Part shown: positions 34,261 through 41,449 of the stretch, in pieces | How the letters are laid out: every line of letters begins with the position of its first letter | How positions within the stretch are numbered: position 1 is the stretch's first letter | Source: Bacteroidota bacterium | GTDB taxonomy: Bacteria; Bacteroidota; Bacteroidia; Bacteroidales; GCA-2748055 | DNA length: 46,596 nucleotides | Assembly: GCA_024640885.1 (NCBI GenBank) | Contig: JAHEEC010000023.1 | Location: 1-46,596, forward strand | Direction of reading: 5' to 3' | Program-made: the position numbers and the translations under genes | The notes under the pieces: model-generated | What the model saw: only the letters and a program-made list of their open reading frames with translations | Database searches by the model: none | What the model was told of the DNA's origin: nothing

Positions 34261-34566
34261 ATGCTCCAGGATATTGATCGCACCATTCACGAGCCGGCCA
34301 GGTTGCTGCTTCTGATCTACCTTTTTTCGGTTGAAAAAGCCGATTTCACCTTTCTCAGGCTTCAGACAGGGATGACCCAGGGGAACCTCTCCTCTCACCT
34401 CAATAAACTGGAAGCAGCGGGTTATATTCACACTGAAAAAAGGTTTAAAAACCGGAGGCCATTGACCCTGATCAGCATTTCACAACCGGGGAAGGAGGCA
34501 TTTAAAGCCTATGTGAAGGGGATGCACCGCTATTTTGAGGATCTCATGGAGATGGTGAAACGATAA
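34261..34566 (+). CDS. Winged-helix transcriptional regulator (ArsR/MarR-like, short)
   Basis: This is a 101-residue single-domain regulator. The helix-turn-helix lies at about residues 33-57 (DFTFLRLQTGMTQGNLSSHL then NKLEAAGYI), followed by a basic wing (HTEKRFKNRRPLTLISI) and a C-terminal helix that probably dimerises. It resembles the winged-helix domain PF13601 type found in small Bacteroidota regulators. No cysteine or effector motif is visible. It lies downstream of the membrane protein gene and upstream of the FAD/Fe-S dehydrogenase; which of these it controls is not clear. Confidence 0.85.
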   Translation: MLQDIDRTIHEPARLLLLIYLFSVEKADFTFLRLQTGMTQGNLSSHLNKLEAAGYIHTEKRFKNRRPLTLISISQPGKEAFKAYVKGMHRYFEDLMEMVKR

Positions 34567-34590
34567 TTCATCAATGTAAAAACCCGCCCA

Positions 34591-34619
34591 TTGTTCCTGT
34601 GGAGTTTCTGCTATATTTG
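34591..34619 (+). promoter_or_regulatory. Candidate promoter for the FAD/Fe-S dehydrogenase-symporter pair
   Basis: A perfect -7 box TATATTTG (34612-34619) lies 24 bp before the ATG at 34643, with a TTG at 34591-34593 spaced by 18 bp. That spacing is slightly shorter than the usual 19-21 bp. Confidence 0.45.
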
Positions 34620-34642
34620 TTGTTCATTCCAGGAAACTTTCC

Positions 34643-37621
34643 ATGGCAGGAACCAGTACCAAAAAACGGAGGAAATCAGACCCCGCCCAGGACCGCTTTA
34701 ATTCCCTGAGGTCCAGGATCGACGGAGAGGTCTTCACCGATCCCGTGCGGTTGATCATCTATTCAACGGATGCTTCCGATTACAAGGAGAAACCACAGGC
34801 CGTGGTTTACCCCCGCCATGAAAATGATATCCGTGAACTGGTCCGTTTTGCAAGGGAAAACCACTGTACCCTGATCCCGCGAACCGCAGGAACCTCCCTG
34901 GCAGGACAGGTGGTTGGCAAGGGGATCGTTGTGGATATGTCCCGACACATGACCGGGATCCTGGAGATCAACAGGGAGGAACAATGGGTAAAAGTCCAGC
35001 CGGGGGTGGTCCTGGACGAATTGAACATTGCCCTCAGATCCACGGGACTTTTCTTCAGCCCCGAAACCTCCACCTCAAACCGGAGCATGATCGGAGGCAT
35101 GATCGGGAATAACAGTTGCGGGCTTCATTCCCTGGTCTACGGGACCACCCGGGACCACACCCTGGCGGTCAGGGCTGTGTTAAGTGACGCTTCTGTTGCT
35201 GAATTTGGTTCCCTGGATCAGGCGATGCTGGAACAGAAAATGGCTTTGGAATCCTTGGAAGGGACCATCTACAGGGAAATTTACGGGATCCTGTCAGATC
35301 AAGCCAACCAGAGGGAGATCATGGAGCAATTCCCCGATCCGGGCGTGGTGAGAAGGAATACGGGTTATGCGTTGGATGAGATGGTAAACTGCCGGCAGTT
35401 TTTCGGGGAGGATGCCAAACATCCTGACCTGAATCTCTGCAGGTTAATCTCCGGATCGGAAGGGACGCTCCTCTTTATTACCGAGGCAAAACTGAAGCTC
35501 GTCCCCATACCGCCCCCCTTCAAGGCACTTGTACCAGTCCACTTTAATTCGGTGATGGAAGCGATCAGGGGGAATCTTGCAGCCCTCAGTCACAATCCTG
35601 TTGCGGTTGAATTGATGGATAAAAAAATCCTTGACTGTACACGGGAGAACCTTTCGCAGAGAAAAAACCGGTTCTTCCTGGAAGGAGATCCCGGAGCCAT
35701 TCTGATCGTGGAGATCGTGGATGAATCTGAGCAAAAGCTCAATGCGCGTATAGATACCATGGTGGCTGATATGAAAAATCAGAATCTTGGTACCCACTTC
35801 CCGGTGGTAACCGGAGCCGATATTTCAAAAGTATGGGCCCTTCGGAAGGCTGGACTGGGTGTGCTTTCAAATATTCCAGGGGAGGGAAGGCCGGTTTCGG
35901 TAATCGAGGATACAAGTGTGAACGTGGAGGTGCTTGAAAGTTATATTTCCGACTTTAACACGGTGCTTGAGGGGTTTGGACTGGAATGCGTCTATCATGC
36001 CCACATCTCGGTGGGTGAACTCCACCTGCGACCCATCCTGAACCTGAAAAATCCAGCTGATGTCCAGCTATTTCATGATATCGCGCTGGAGACCGCCAGG
36101 TTGGTGAAAAAGTACAGGGGATCCCTCAGTGGGGAGCATGGTGACGGAAGGTTGAGGGGTGAGTTCATCCAATTCATGGTGGGCGATAAGAACTACGGAC
36201 TGATCCGACGGGTCAAGCAAATTTTCGATCCACAGGGAATCTTCAACGCCGGCAAGATTATTGATACTCCTCCCATGAATACATTCCTGCGTTTTGATCC
36301 AGGACAGGAATCACCCCATTTTGATACCTATTTTGATTATACCAGTGAAGGCGGATTCCAGAAACTAATTGAAAAGTGCAACGGATCAGGGGATTGCAGG
36401 AAAACTGAAATTACCGGCGGGACCATGTGTCCCAGCTTCATGGCCACCAGGGACGAATTCACCACAACCCGCGCAAGGGCCAATGTGTTAAGGGAAATGC
36501 TCTCCAGAACGGATGTGAAAGATCCTTTTAACCAAAGGGAGATCTACGATATCCTCGATCTATGCCTCTCGTGCAAAGCGTGCAAGTCGGAATGCCCCTC
36601 AAACGTTGACATGGCCAAACTAAAAGCGGAGTTCCTTCAACACTGGTACGGGCATCATCCCGTACCTTTGCGCACCCGCCTTATCGCAAATATTTCCCAT
36701 GTCAACCGCGTTGGCATGATTTTCCCCTGGCTGTTCAATGCATTGATGAATAACAGGTCCACCGGAAGGCTGGTCAGGGGAATCCTGGGAATCGCGCCTG
36801 ACAGGAGCATTCCCGCACTGGGAAAAGTAACCCTGCGTCGATGGGCAGCACGCCATCTTCAGGCACTGAACGAGCACTTGCCCTCCGATGCACCCGGGGT
36901 GATCCTGTACGTGGATGAATTCACCAACTATAATGATCCATCCCTGGGGATTAAGACGATTCGGCTATTCAACAGGCTTGGAATCAGGGTTCTGATCTTG
37001 AAACACCCTGCCAGTGCACGGACCTATATATCCAAAGGTCTGTTAAAAAAGGCAAGGTCCATAGTCCGGAAAAATGTAACCATGCTTGCACCCCATGTCT
37101 CTGAATCCATCCCCCTGGTCGGGATTGAACCTTCAGCCATATTGGGTTTTCGGGATGAATTCCCGGAACTGGTTGGACCGGATCTTGTGGCGGAGGCAAA
37201 AGCGTTGGCATCCCATTGTTATACGGTGGAGGAGTACCTGGTTGCTGCATTTGACTCGGGAAGATTCGACAATACCATATTCACAAGGGAGCCCCTGCAG
37301 CTGAAGATTCATGGGCACTGTCAGCAAAAATCGATATCCAGTACGTGGGCAACCCGCCGCCTGCTTTCAATACCGGAGCACTACAGCGTGGATGAAATAC
37401 CTTCCGGTTGTTGCGGGATGGCCGGCTCATTCGGATATGAGAAAGAACACTATGACCTCTCCATGAAGGTTGGTGAACTGGTACTCTTCCCGGCAGTTCG
37501 GCAGGCTCAACCAGGCACCCTCATTGTGGCTCCGGGAACAAGTTGCAGGCATCAGATCGAGGATGGTACGGGCACCAGGGCACTGCACCCGCTGGAAGTA
37601 TTATATGATTCGATGAACTAG
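34643..37621 (+). CDS. FAD- and Fe-S-dependent 2-hydroxyacid dehydrogenase (YdiJ / D-lactate dehydrogenase type fusion)
   Basis: This 992-residue fusion combines an N-terminal FAD-binding domain (VCBS-like PCMH fold, about 30-280, with YPRHENDIRELVRFARE, PRTAGTSLAGQ and GMIGNNSCG), the FAD-oxidase C-terminal domain (about 290-545, with HISVGELHLRPILN and SGEHGDGRLRG), and an iron-sulfur half. The latter has LCLSCKACKSECPSNVDM (one [4Fe-4S] ligand set), a preceding CNGSGDC...MCPS motif, and a cysteine-rich CCG-type domain (GHCQQKSI then SGCCGMAGSFGYEKEHYD). Size and order match E. coli YdiJ, a D-2-hydroxyglutarate dehydrogenase, more than the separate GlcDEF subunits. It lies 4 bp upstream of a dicarboxylate symporter. 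D-lactate remains possible. Confidence 0.88.
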   Translation: MAGTSTKKRRKSDPAQDRFNSLRSRIDGEVFTDPVRLIIYSTDASDYKEKPQAVVYPRHENDIRELVRFARENHCTLIPRTAGTSLAGQVVGKGIVVDMSRHMTGILEINREEQWVKVQPGVVLDELNIALRSTGLFFSPETSTSNRSMIGGMIGNNSCGLHSLVYGTTRDHTLAVRAVLSDASVAEFGSLDQAMLEQKMALESLEGTIYREIYGILSDQANQREIMEQFPDPGVVRRNTGYALDEMVNCRQFFGEDAKHPDLNLCRLISGSEGTLLFITEAKLKLVPIPPPFKALVPVHFNSVMEAIRGNLAALSHNPVAVELMDKKILDCTRENLSQRKNRFFLEGDPGAILIVEIVDESEQKLNARIDTMVADMKNQNLGTHFPVVTGADISKVWALRKAGLGVLSNIPGEGRPVSVIEDTSVNVEVLESYISDFNTVLEGFGLECVYHAHISVGELHLRPILNLKNPADVQLFHDIALETARLVKKYRGSLSGEHGDGRLRGEFIQFMVGDKNYGLIRRVKQIFDPQGIFNAGKIIDTPPMNTFLRFDPGQESPHFDTYFDYTSEGGFQKLIEKCNGSGDCRKTEITGGTMCPSFMATRDEFTTTRARANVLREMLSRTDVKDPFNQREIYDILDLCLSCKACKSECPSNVDMAKLKAEFLQHWYGHHPVPLRTRLIANISHVNRVGMIFPWLFNALMNNRSTGRLVRGILGIAPDRSIPALGKVTLRRWAARHLQALNEHLPSDAPGVILYVDEFTNYNDPSLGIKTIRLFNRLGIRVLILKHPASARTYISKGLLKKARSIVRKNVTMLAPHVSESIPLVGIEPSAILGFRDEFPELVGPDLVAEAKALASHCYTVEEYLVAAFDSGRFDNTIFTREPLQLKIHGHCQQKSISSTWATRRLLSIPEHYSVDEIPSGCCGMAGSFGYEKEHYDLSMKVGELVLFPAVRQAQPGTLIVAPGTSCRHQIEDGTGTRALHPLEVLYDSMN

Positions 37622-37625
37622 AACT

Positions 37626-38909
37626 ATGAAACCATTTGCGATATTAAAAAGAATTCCGCTCTGGGCAAAGATCTTCATCGGTATGGGCCTGGGCATTCTC
37701 TGGGGCCTGGTCTCTGTTTGGACCGGGTGGGAAACCTTTACTACTGACTGGGTGAAGCCCTGGGGCAATATTTTTCTGAAGCTCCTGAAACTGATCGCAG
37801 TTCCCCTCATCTTTGTCTCCCTGGTGAAAGGTATTTCCAGCCTCACTGACATTACAAAACTCTCCAGGATCGGTTATAAGACCATAGCCATCTATTTGAT
37901 TACTACAGTTTTTGCAACATCAATCGGGTTGCTCCTGGTAAATATTATGAAACCCGGGGATGTGTTCCCTGCTGAGAAACAGGAGCAATACCGTGAGAAA
38001 TTCAGCGGCCAGATTGAACTGCGGCAGGAATCGGCCCGTGAAATTGAGAAACAATCTCCGCTGTTCTTTTTCGAGGATATGATTCCGGACAATATTTTCC
38101 TGGCTGCAGGGGACAACTCTAAAATGCTTCAAATCATATTCTTTGCTGTGCTTTTCAGCATCGCCCTGGTGCTTGTACCAGGGACTAAGACTGAGGTCGT
38201 CAAGGATTTCTTTGACGGGATGAACGATGTAATTCTCAAAATAGTGGATATGATCATGCGCTTTGCACCCATCGGTGTGTTTGCATTGATGGCAGCGCTG
38301 GTTGTGGATTATTCGGGAGATGCGGATATATTCACTGCACTCGGCATGTATATGATCACTGTCACACTGGGGCTTTTCATTATGATTCTCCTGGTATACC
38401 CATTGATGATACGATTATTTGCACGCATCAGGATCCCAGACTTTCTGAGGGGAATTTTACCTGCGCAGCTGGTCGCTTTTACAACCAGCTCCAGTGCAGC
38501 TACCCTGCCCGTTACACTCAAACAGGTGATCAATGAGTTGAAAGTCTCCAAAACCATAGCCAATTTTGTGCTGCCGGTAGGAGTGACCATCAATATGGAT
38601 GGGACCAGCTGTTACCAGGCCATAGCTGCAGTTTTTATCGCACAGGTATTTGGGATTGAACTGACGATCAGCCAGCAGCTTATTATTGTACTTACCGCAA
38701 CGCTCGCCTCCATTGGCTCCCCCGGGATACCCAGCGGAAGCATTGTCATGTTGATTATTGTGCTCAATTCGGTGGGACTTCCCGTGGAAGGCCTCGCCCT
38801 GATCCTCGGTGTGGATCGTCCCCTGGATATGCTTAGAACCGTGGTTAATATTACCGGGGACTCCACGGTCTCTTCCATCGTGGCCCGTTCGGAGGGTGAA
38901 CTGGGATAG
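37626..38909 (+). CDS. Dicarboxylate/amino acid:cation symporter (DAACS family)
   Basis: This 427-residue inner-membrane carrier has about eight helices and two re-entrant hairpins. Family signatures are TTSSSAATLPVT (serine-rich hairpin 1), NMDGTSCYQAIAAVFIAQ (sodium-site NMDGT motif) and SIGSPGIPSGSIVML (hairpin 2). Substrates of the family include C4 dicarboxylates, glutamate and aspartate. It begins 4 bp after the FAD/Fe-S dehydrogenase, so the two are surely one operon; the transporter may supply that enzyme's substrate or export its product. An unusual insertion of about 60 residues with acidic and glutamine-rich character (KQEQYREKFSGQIELRQES) lies between helices 3 and 4. Confidence 0.93.
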   Translation: MKPFAILKRIPLWAKIFIGMGLGILWGLVSVWTGWETFTTDWVKPWGNIFLKLLKLIAVPLIFVSLVKGISSLTDITKLSRIGYKTIAIYLITTVFATSIGLLLVNIMKPGDVFPAEKQEQYREKFSGQIELRQESAREIEKQSPLFFFEDMIPDNIFLAAGDNSKMLQIIFFAVLFSIALVLVPGTKTEVVKDFFDGMNDVILKIVDMIMRFAPIGVFALMAALVVDYSGDADIFTALGMYMITVTLGLFIMILLVYPLMIRLFARIRIPDFLRGILPAQLVAFTTSSSAATLPVTLKQVINELKVSKTIANFVLPVGVTINMDGTSCYQAIAAVFIAQVFGIELTISQQLIIVLTATLASIGSPGIPSGSIVMLIIVLNSVGLPVEGLALILGVDRPLDMLRTVVNITGDSTVSSIVARSEGELG

Positions 38910-39111
38910 AACAGGGAAAACAGGGGCGATCTATACTGGACTGCACATTCGAACTGACTCAGATAATTCCAGTTAAGTGACTGTATTACTGCATATCAAG
39001 TTGGATTAAGCCTTATTTTAACCCTTCCAGAAAGCCATATTTCCCGCCGTACAGCCAGTGATAGGTAATAATCCTGCTCAAGCCGCTCTAAATTCCCCAT
39101 CCTCCATCTTT

Positions 39112-39177
39112 GATTCCCACGGCAGGTGAGTCCATATCATTTTATATCGTTGGCATCACCTGCCCTTCCGGGGAATC
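39112..39177. repeat. Large imperfect stem-loop in intergenic region
   Basis: Nested inverted repeats: outer arms GATTCCC (39112-39118) and GGGAATC (39171-39177), inner arms GGCAGGTGA (39121-39129) and TCACCTGCC (39156-39164), and a short CCA/TGG pair inside these. About 19 pairs in total. It lies about 200 bp after the symporter stop and lacks a T run, so it is not a standard terminator. It could be a remnant of a REP-like element or a structured RNA. Confidence 0.5.
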
Positions 39178-39251
39178 GGCAGGGCAGGAGTGAAGCACAC
39201 TAATCTTGTGAATGATGAAAAAAAGCCCCTGAATATACCTTGAGTCACAAA

Positions 39252-39360
39252 TTACATTTGTATTAAAATACCATCTAAATACAATTGTAAACAGCCAAAT
39301 ATTCCTAGATTTATTACATATGTATACAAATTAACCAATCTTAGCAGGTTACAAATGTCA
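39252..39360. promoter_or_regulatory. Palindrome cluster 1: four copies of a TTACA-NN-TGTAA-like 12-mer
   Basis: Near-matches to TTACANNTGTAA occur at 39252-39263 (TTACATTTGTAT), 39279-39290 (ATACAATTGTAA), 39314-39325 (TTACATATGTAT) and 39349-39360 (TTACAAATGTCA), each with one mismatch. Start-to-start spacing is 27, 35 and 35 bp. The same site is found next to the start of the XRE regulator, so these are probably operators for that protein, or for another dimeric regulator. Confidence 0.6.
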
Positions 39361-39670
39361 ACACAAAACCCACAGGTTTCATATTGATAGTTACGGCATT
39401 TAAATATCATATAACCAGATAATTAAGATGTTTATTTTAAAATTTAGATCACTTGTTTCCACTATTTCTACGGTAAATCACCTTTTAGAATGTAAATTAT
39501 AGGTTATTAGTATCTGTAATCCAGTTATTTATGGAGTTTACTTAAGAAAGTAATTTAATTATGAAATTAAAAGCTAAAAAATCCCTGTATAGGCCATTTT
39601 TGCAACGCTTTCAGGGGGGCATCCAGCCTTAAAATAGCCTTGGATCCACCGGTAGCAGGGCGGTTTCATA

Positions 39671-39694
39671 ATTATAACCTCTTTTGGTTATAAT
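39671..39694. repeat. Perfect 9-bp inverted repeat with 6-base loop
   Basis: ATTATAACC (39671-39679) and GGTTATAAT (39686-39694) are exact inverse complements around the loop TCTTTT. It lies between the two palindrome clusters. It may be an operator or a hairpin in a leader RNA; AT-rich stem and no T run argue against a terminator. Confidence 0.4.
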
Positions 39695-39780
39695 CGTGAA
39701 AAATGCATCGGATCTCTGTTAATTACCCATACTGGCTTTTGGGCAGGAAATAAAGAAAATTCGTTATAATATGCAATAAG

Positions 39781-39839
39781 TTACAAATGTGAATTACTTA
39801 AGTTCACATATGGAAACAATATTCTTGTTACATTTGTAA
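39781..39839. promoter_or_regulatory. Palindrome cluster 2, directly upstream of the XRE regulator gene
   Basis: Copies of the same 12-mer lie at 39781-39792 (TTACAAATGTGA, one mismatch), 39804-39815 (TCACATATGGAA, two mismatches) and 39828-39839 (TTACATTTGTAA, exact). Starts are 23 and 24 bp apart, roughly two helical turns plus. The perfect site ends 15 bp before the ATG at 39855, a position suited to autorepression. Confidence 0.65.
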
Positions 39840-39854
39840 TTAAAGAATCACACC

Positions 39855-40346
39855 ATGAAAGAGCGTTTGGTACAACTGTTGGACCTCGAGCAACTCACGC
39901 CCTCCAAATTCGCGGACATCATCGGGGTTCAACGTAGCAGTGTTTCTCATGTGATCTCGGGGCGTAACAATCCCGGGTTCGATTTTTTGCAGAAGACACT
40001 CAAGGCTTTTCCAGGATTAAATGCAGATTGGCTAATGCTTGGGGAAGGCACCATGTATGAAAAGATGGGAAGGAGCATTCCGGGTAACCTGTTCGATCAA
40101 CCTGCCCCTGTTCCTGAATCAAGGGCCCCATCCCTTCACCCACTGGAGGAGGATCGATCGGTCAAAGGCGATGAAGGAGGTACATTTTCTGACAATCCGG
40201 GATCTGGAAAGGTAGATGATGTGGGGGTTCAAAGGGAGAGGCAGGAACAAGGTGTCCCTGGATTGCCCGGTATTTCACGCCGAATCATCCAGGTGCTTGT
40301 ATTTTATGAAGACAATACATTCAGCTCCTACGGGCCAGCCCAATAG
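39855..40346 (+). CDS. XRE/Cro-type helix-turn-helix transcriptional regulator
   Basis: This 163-residue protein has an N-terminal Cro/C1-type DNA-binding domain (about residues 10-65). LTPSKFADIIGVQRSSVSHV then ISGRNNPGFDFLQKTL is the five-helix core, followed by LNADWLMLGEG, a typical family end. The middle (about 75-135) is polar, proline- and glycine-rich and probably disordered. The extreme C-terminus has a short hydrophobic beta motif (IIQVLVFYEDNTFSSYGPA) that recurs, in my memory, in Bacteroidota homologues. No peptidase, sensor or toxin domain is present. The 900-bp AT-rich region upstream with seven palindromes strongly suggests it controls itself. pyrD follows 41 bp later on the same strand. 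Confidence 0.88.
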   Translation: MKERLVQLLDLEQLTPSKFADIIGVQRSSVSHVISGRNNPGFDFLQKTLKAFPGLNADWLMLGEGTMYEKMGRSIPGNLFDQPAPVPESRAPSLHPLEEDRSVKGDEGGTFSDNPGSGKVDDVGVQRERQEQGVPGLPGISRRIIQVLVFYEDNTFSSYGPAQ

Positions 40347-40365
40347 GAATCTGCCAATAACTGCT

Positions 40366-40373
40366 TATATTTG
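40366..40373 (+). promoter_or_regulatory. Possible -7 box before pyrD
   Basis: TATATTTG matches TAnnTTTG exactly and lies 14 bp before the pyrD ATG, implying a very short leader. No TTG lies at -33. pyrD may therefore have its own weak promoter in addition to read-through from the regulator gene. Confidence 0.33.
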
Positions 40374-40387
40374 CAGGCAAAAATTGA

Positions 40388-41431
40388 ATGTACCGATATC
40401 TGATTCGGCCCATCCTTTTCCTGTTTCCTCCTGAAACCATTCATCGCATCCTGGTTTCAACCATTCGGGTCTTTTTTAAAATTCCCGGACTCTACAGGCT
40501 CATTAAAAGCATCTACCATGTGAATCATCCGGCATTGGTGACCGATTTTCTGGGTCTCACCTTCAGCAACCCTGTGGGACTTGCCGCGGGATTTGATAAA
40601 AATGCGGAAGTGTTCGGGGAATTTCATGCCTTTGGATTCTCCTTTATCGAGATTGGTACCGTCACACCGGTCGGTCAGCCCGGCAATCCACGTCCACGCA
40701 GCTTCAGAATTCCCGAAGACAGGGGGCTTATCAACAGGATGGGATTTAACAACCATGGCATGGAGGCTGCGGTCGGTCAACTGGGCCGCAGAAGGCCCAA
40801 AGGCTTGATCCTGGGTGGAAACATCGGTAAAAACACACAGACCCCCAATGAGCACGCAACTGCCGATTATGAGGCTGTTTTCAAGTCCATTTATGATTGT
40901 GTGGATTATTTTGTGGTCAATGTGAGCTGCCCCAACATCACCGATCTTCACAAATTGCAGGACCAGGACTCACTTGAACTCATCCTGGGCAGCCTTTTAG
41001 AGATCAGGGAAGGAAAAGGGGAGAAGAAGCCGGTTTTGCTAAAGATCTCCCCCGATCTGAATATGAAGCAGCTGGACGAGACACTGGATATTGTTTCAAG
41101 AATGAAACTGGACGGTATAGTGGCTACCAATACAACCATTACCAGGGAAGGATTGCGTACCCCGCCTGAAAAGATCCGCGCCATTGGGAAAGGGGGGATG
41201 AGCGGGGCACCCATCACTGCCAGGAGTCTTGAAGTGGTGCGTTACATTCATGATAAAACGGCCGGAAACCTCCCCATCATTGCGGTTGGAGGGATCATGA
41301 GCGTGGAAGATGCCATGCACATGTTCGATGCCGGGGCATCACTCATACAGCTCTATACTGGATTTATCTACCAGGGGCCCGGGTTGATCAGAAGGATCAA
41401 CCGGGAACTTGTAAGAAGAAGGACTTCCTGA
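40388..41431 (+). CDS. pyrD: Dihydroorotate dehydrogenase (quinone), class 2
   Basis: PyrD oxidises dihydroorotate to orotate in pyrimidine synthesis, feeding electrons to quinone at the inner membrane. The 347-residue length and N-terminal membrane-associating helices (MYRYLIRPILFLFPPETIHRI) mark class 2. Motifs are LTFSNPVGLAAGFDKNAE (FMN site), the NRMGFNNHGM segment, VNVSCPNITDLHKLQ with the catalytic serine, TNTTI after the barrel core, and GGIMSVEDA for phosphate binding. It follows the XRE gene and is convergent with the S41 protease gene. Confidence 0.96.
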   Translation: MYRYLIRPILFLFPPETIHRILVSTIRVFFKIPGLYRLIKSIYHVNHPALVTDFLGLTFSNPVGLAAGFDKNAEVFGEFHAFGFSFIEIGTVTPVGQPGNPRPRSFRIPEDRGLINRMGFNNHGMEAAVGQLGRRRPKGLILGGNIGKNTQTPNEHATADYEAVFKSIYDCVDYFVVNVSCPNITDLHKLQDQDSLELILGSLLEIREGKGEKKPVLLKISPDLNMKQLDETLDIVSRMKLDGIVATNTTITREGLRTPPEKIRAIGKGGMSGAPITARSLEVVRYIHDKTAGNLPIIAVGGIMSVEDAMHMFDAGASLIQLYTGFIYQGPGLIRRINRELVRRRTS

Positions 41432-41449
41432 CAAGTGACTCCTGGATAA

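Larger units (their letters stand above)
38910..39854. other. Long non-coding region (about 945 bp) between the symporter gene and the XRE regulator
   Basis: This is the only gap longer than 300 bp in the window. The first 300 bp are of ordinary composition and hold one large imperfect stem-loop. From about 39200 the sequence becomes strongly AT-rich and contains two clusters of a 12-bp palindrome and another perfect hairpin. I find no tRNA, no rRNA and no ORF with recognisable product; a 34-codon frame on the minus strand (38996-39100) has no supporting features. Confidence 0.7.

Noticed and set aside
38996..39100. 34-codon ORF on the minus strand in the intergenic region
   Set aside because: No recognisable motif, no promoter, and no start context; length is within chance for this region.
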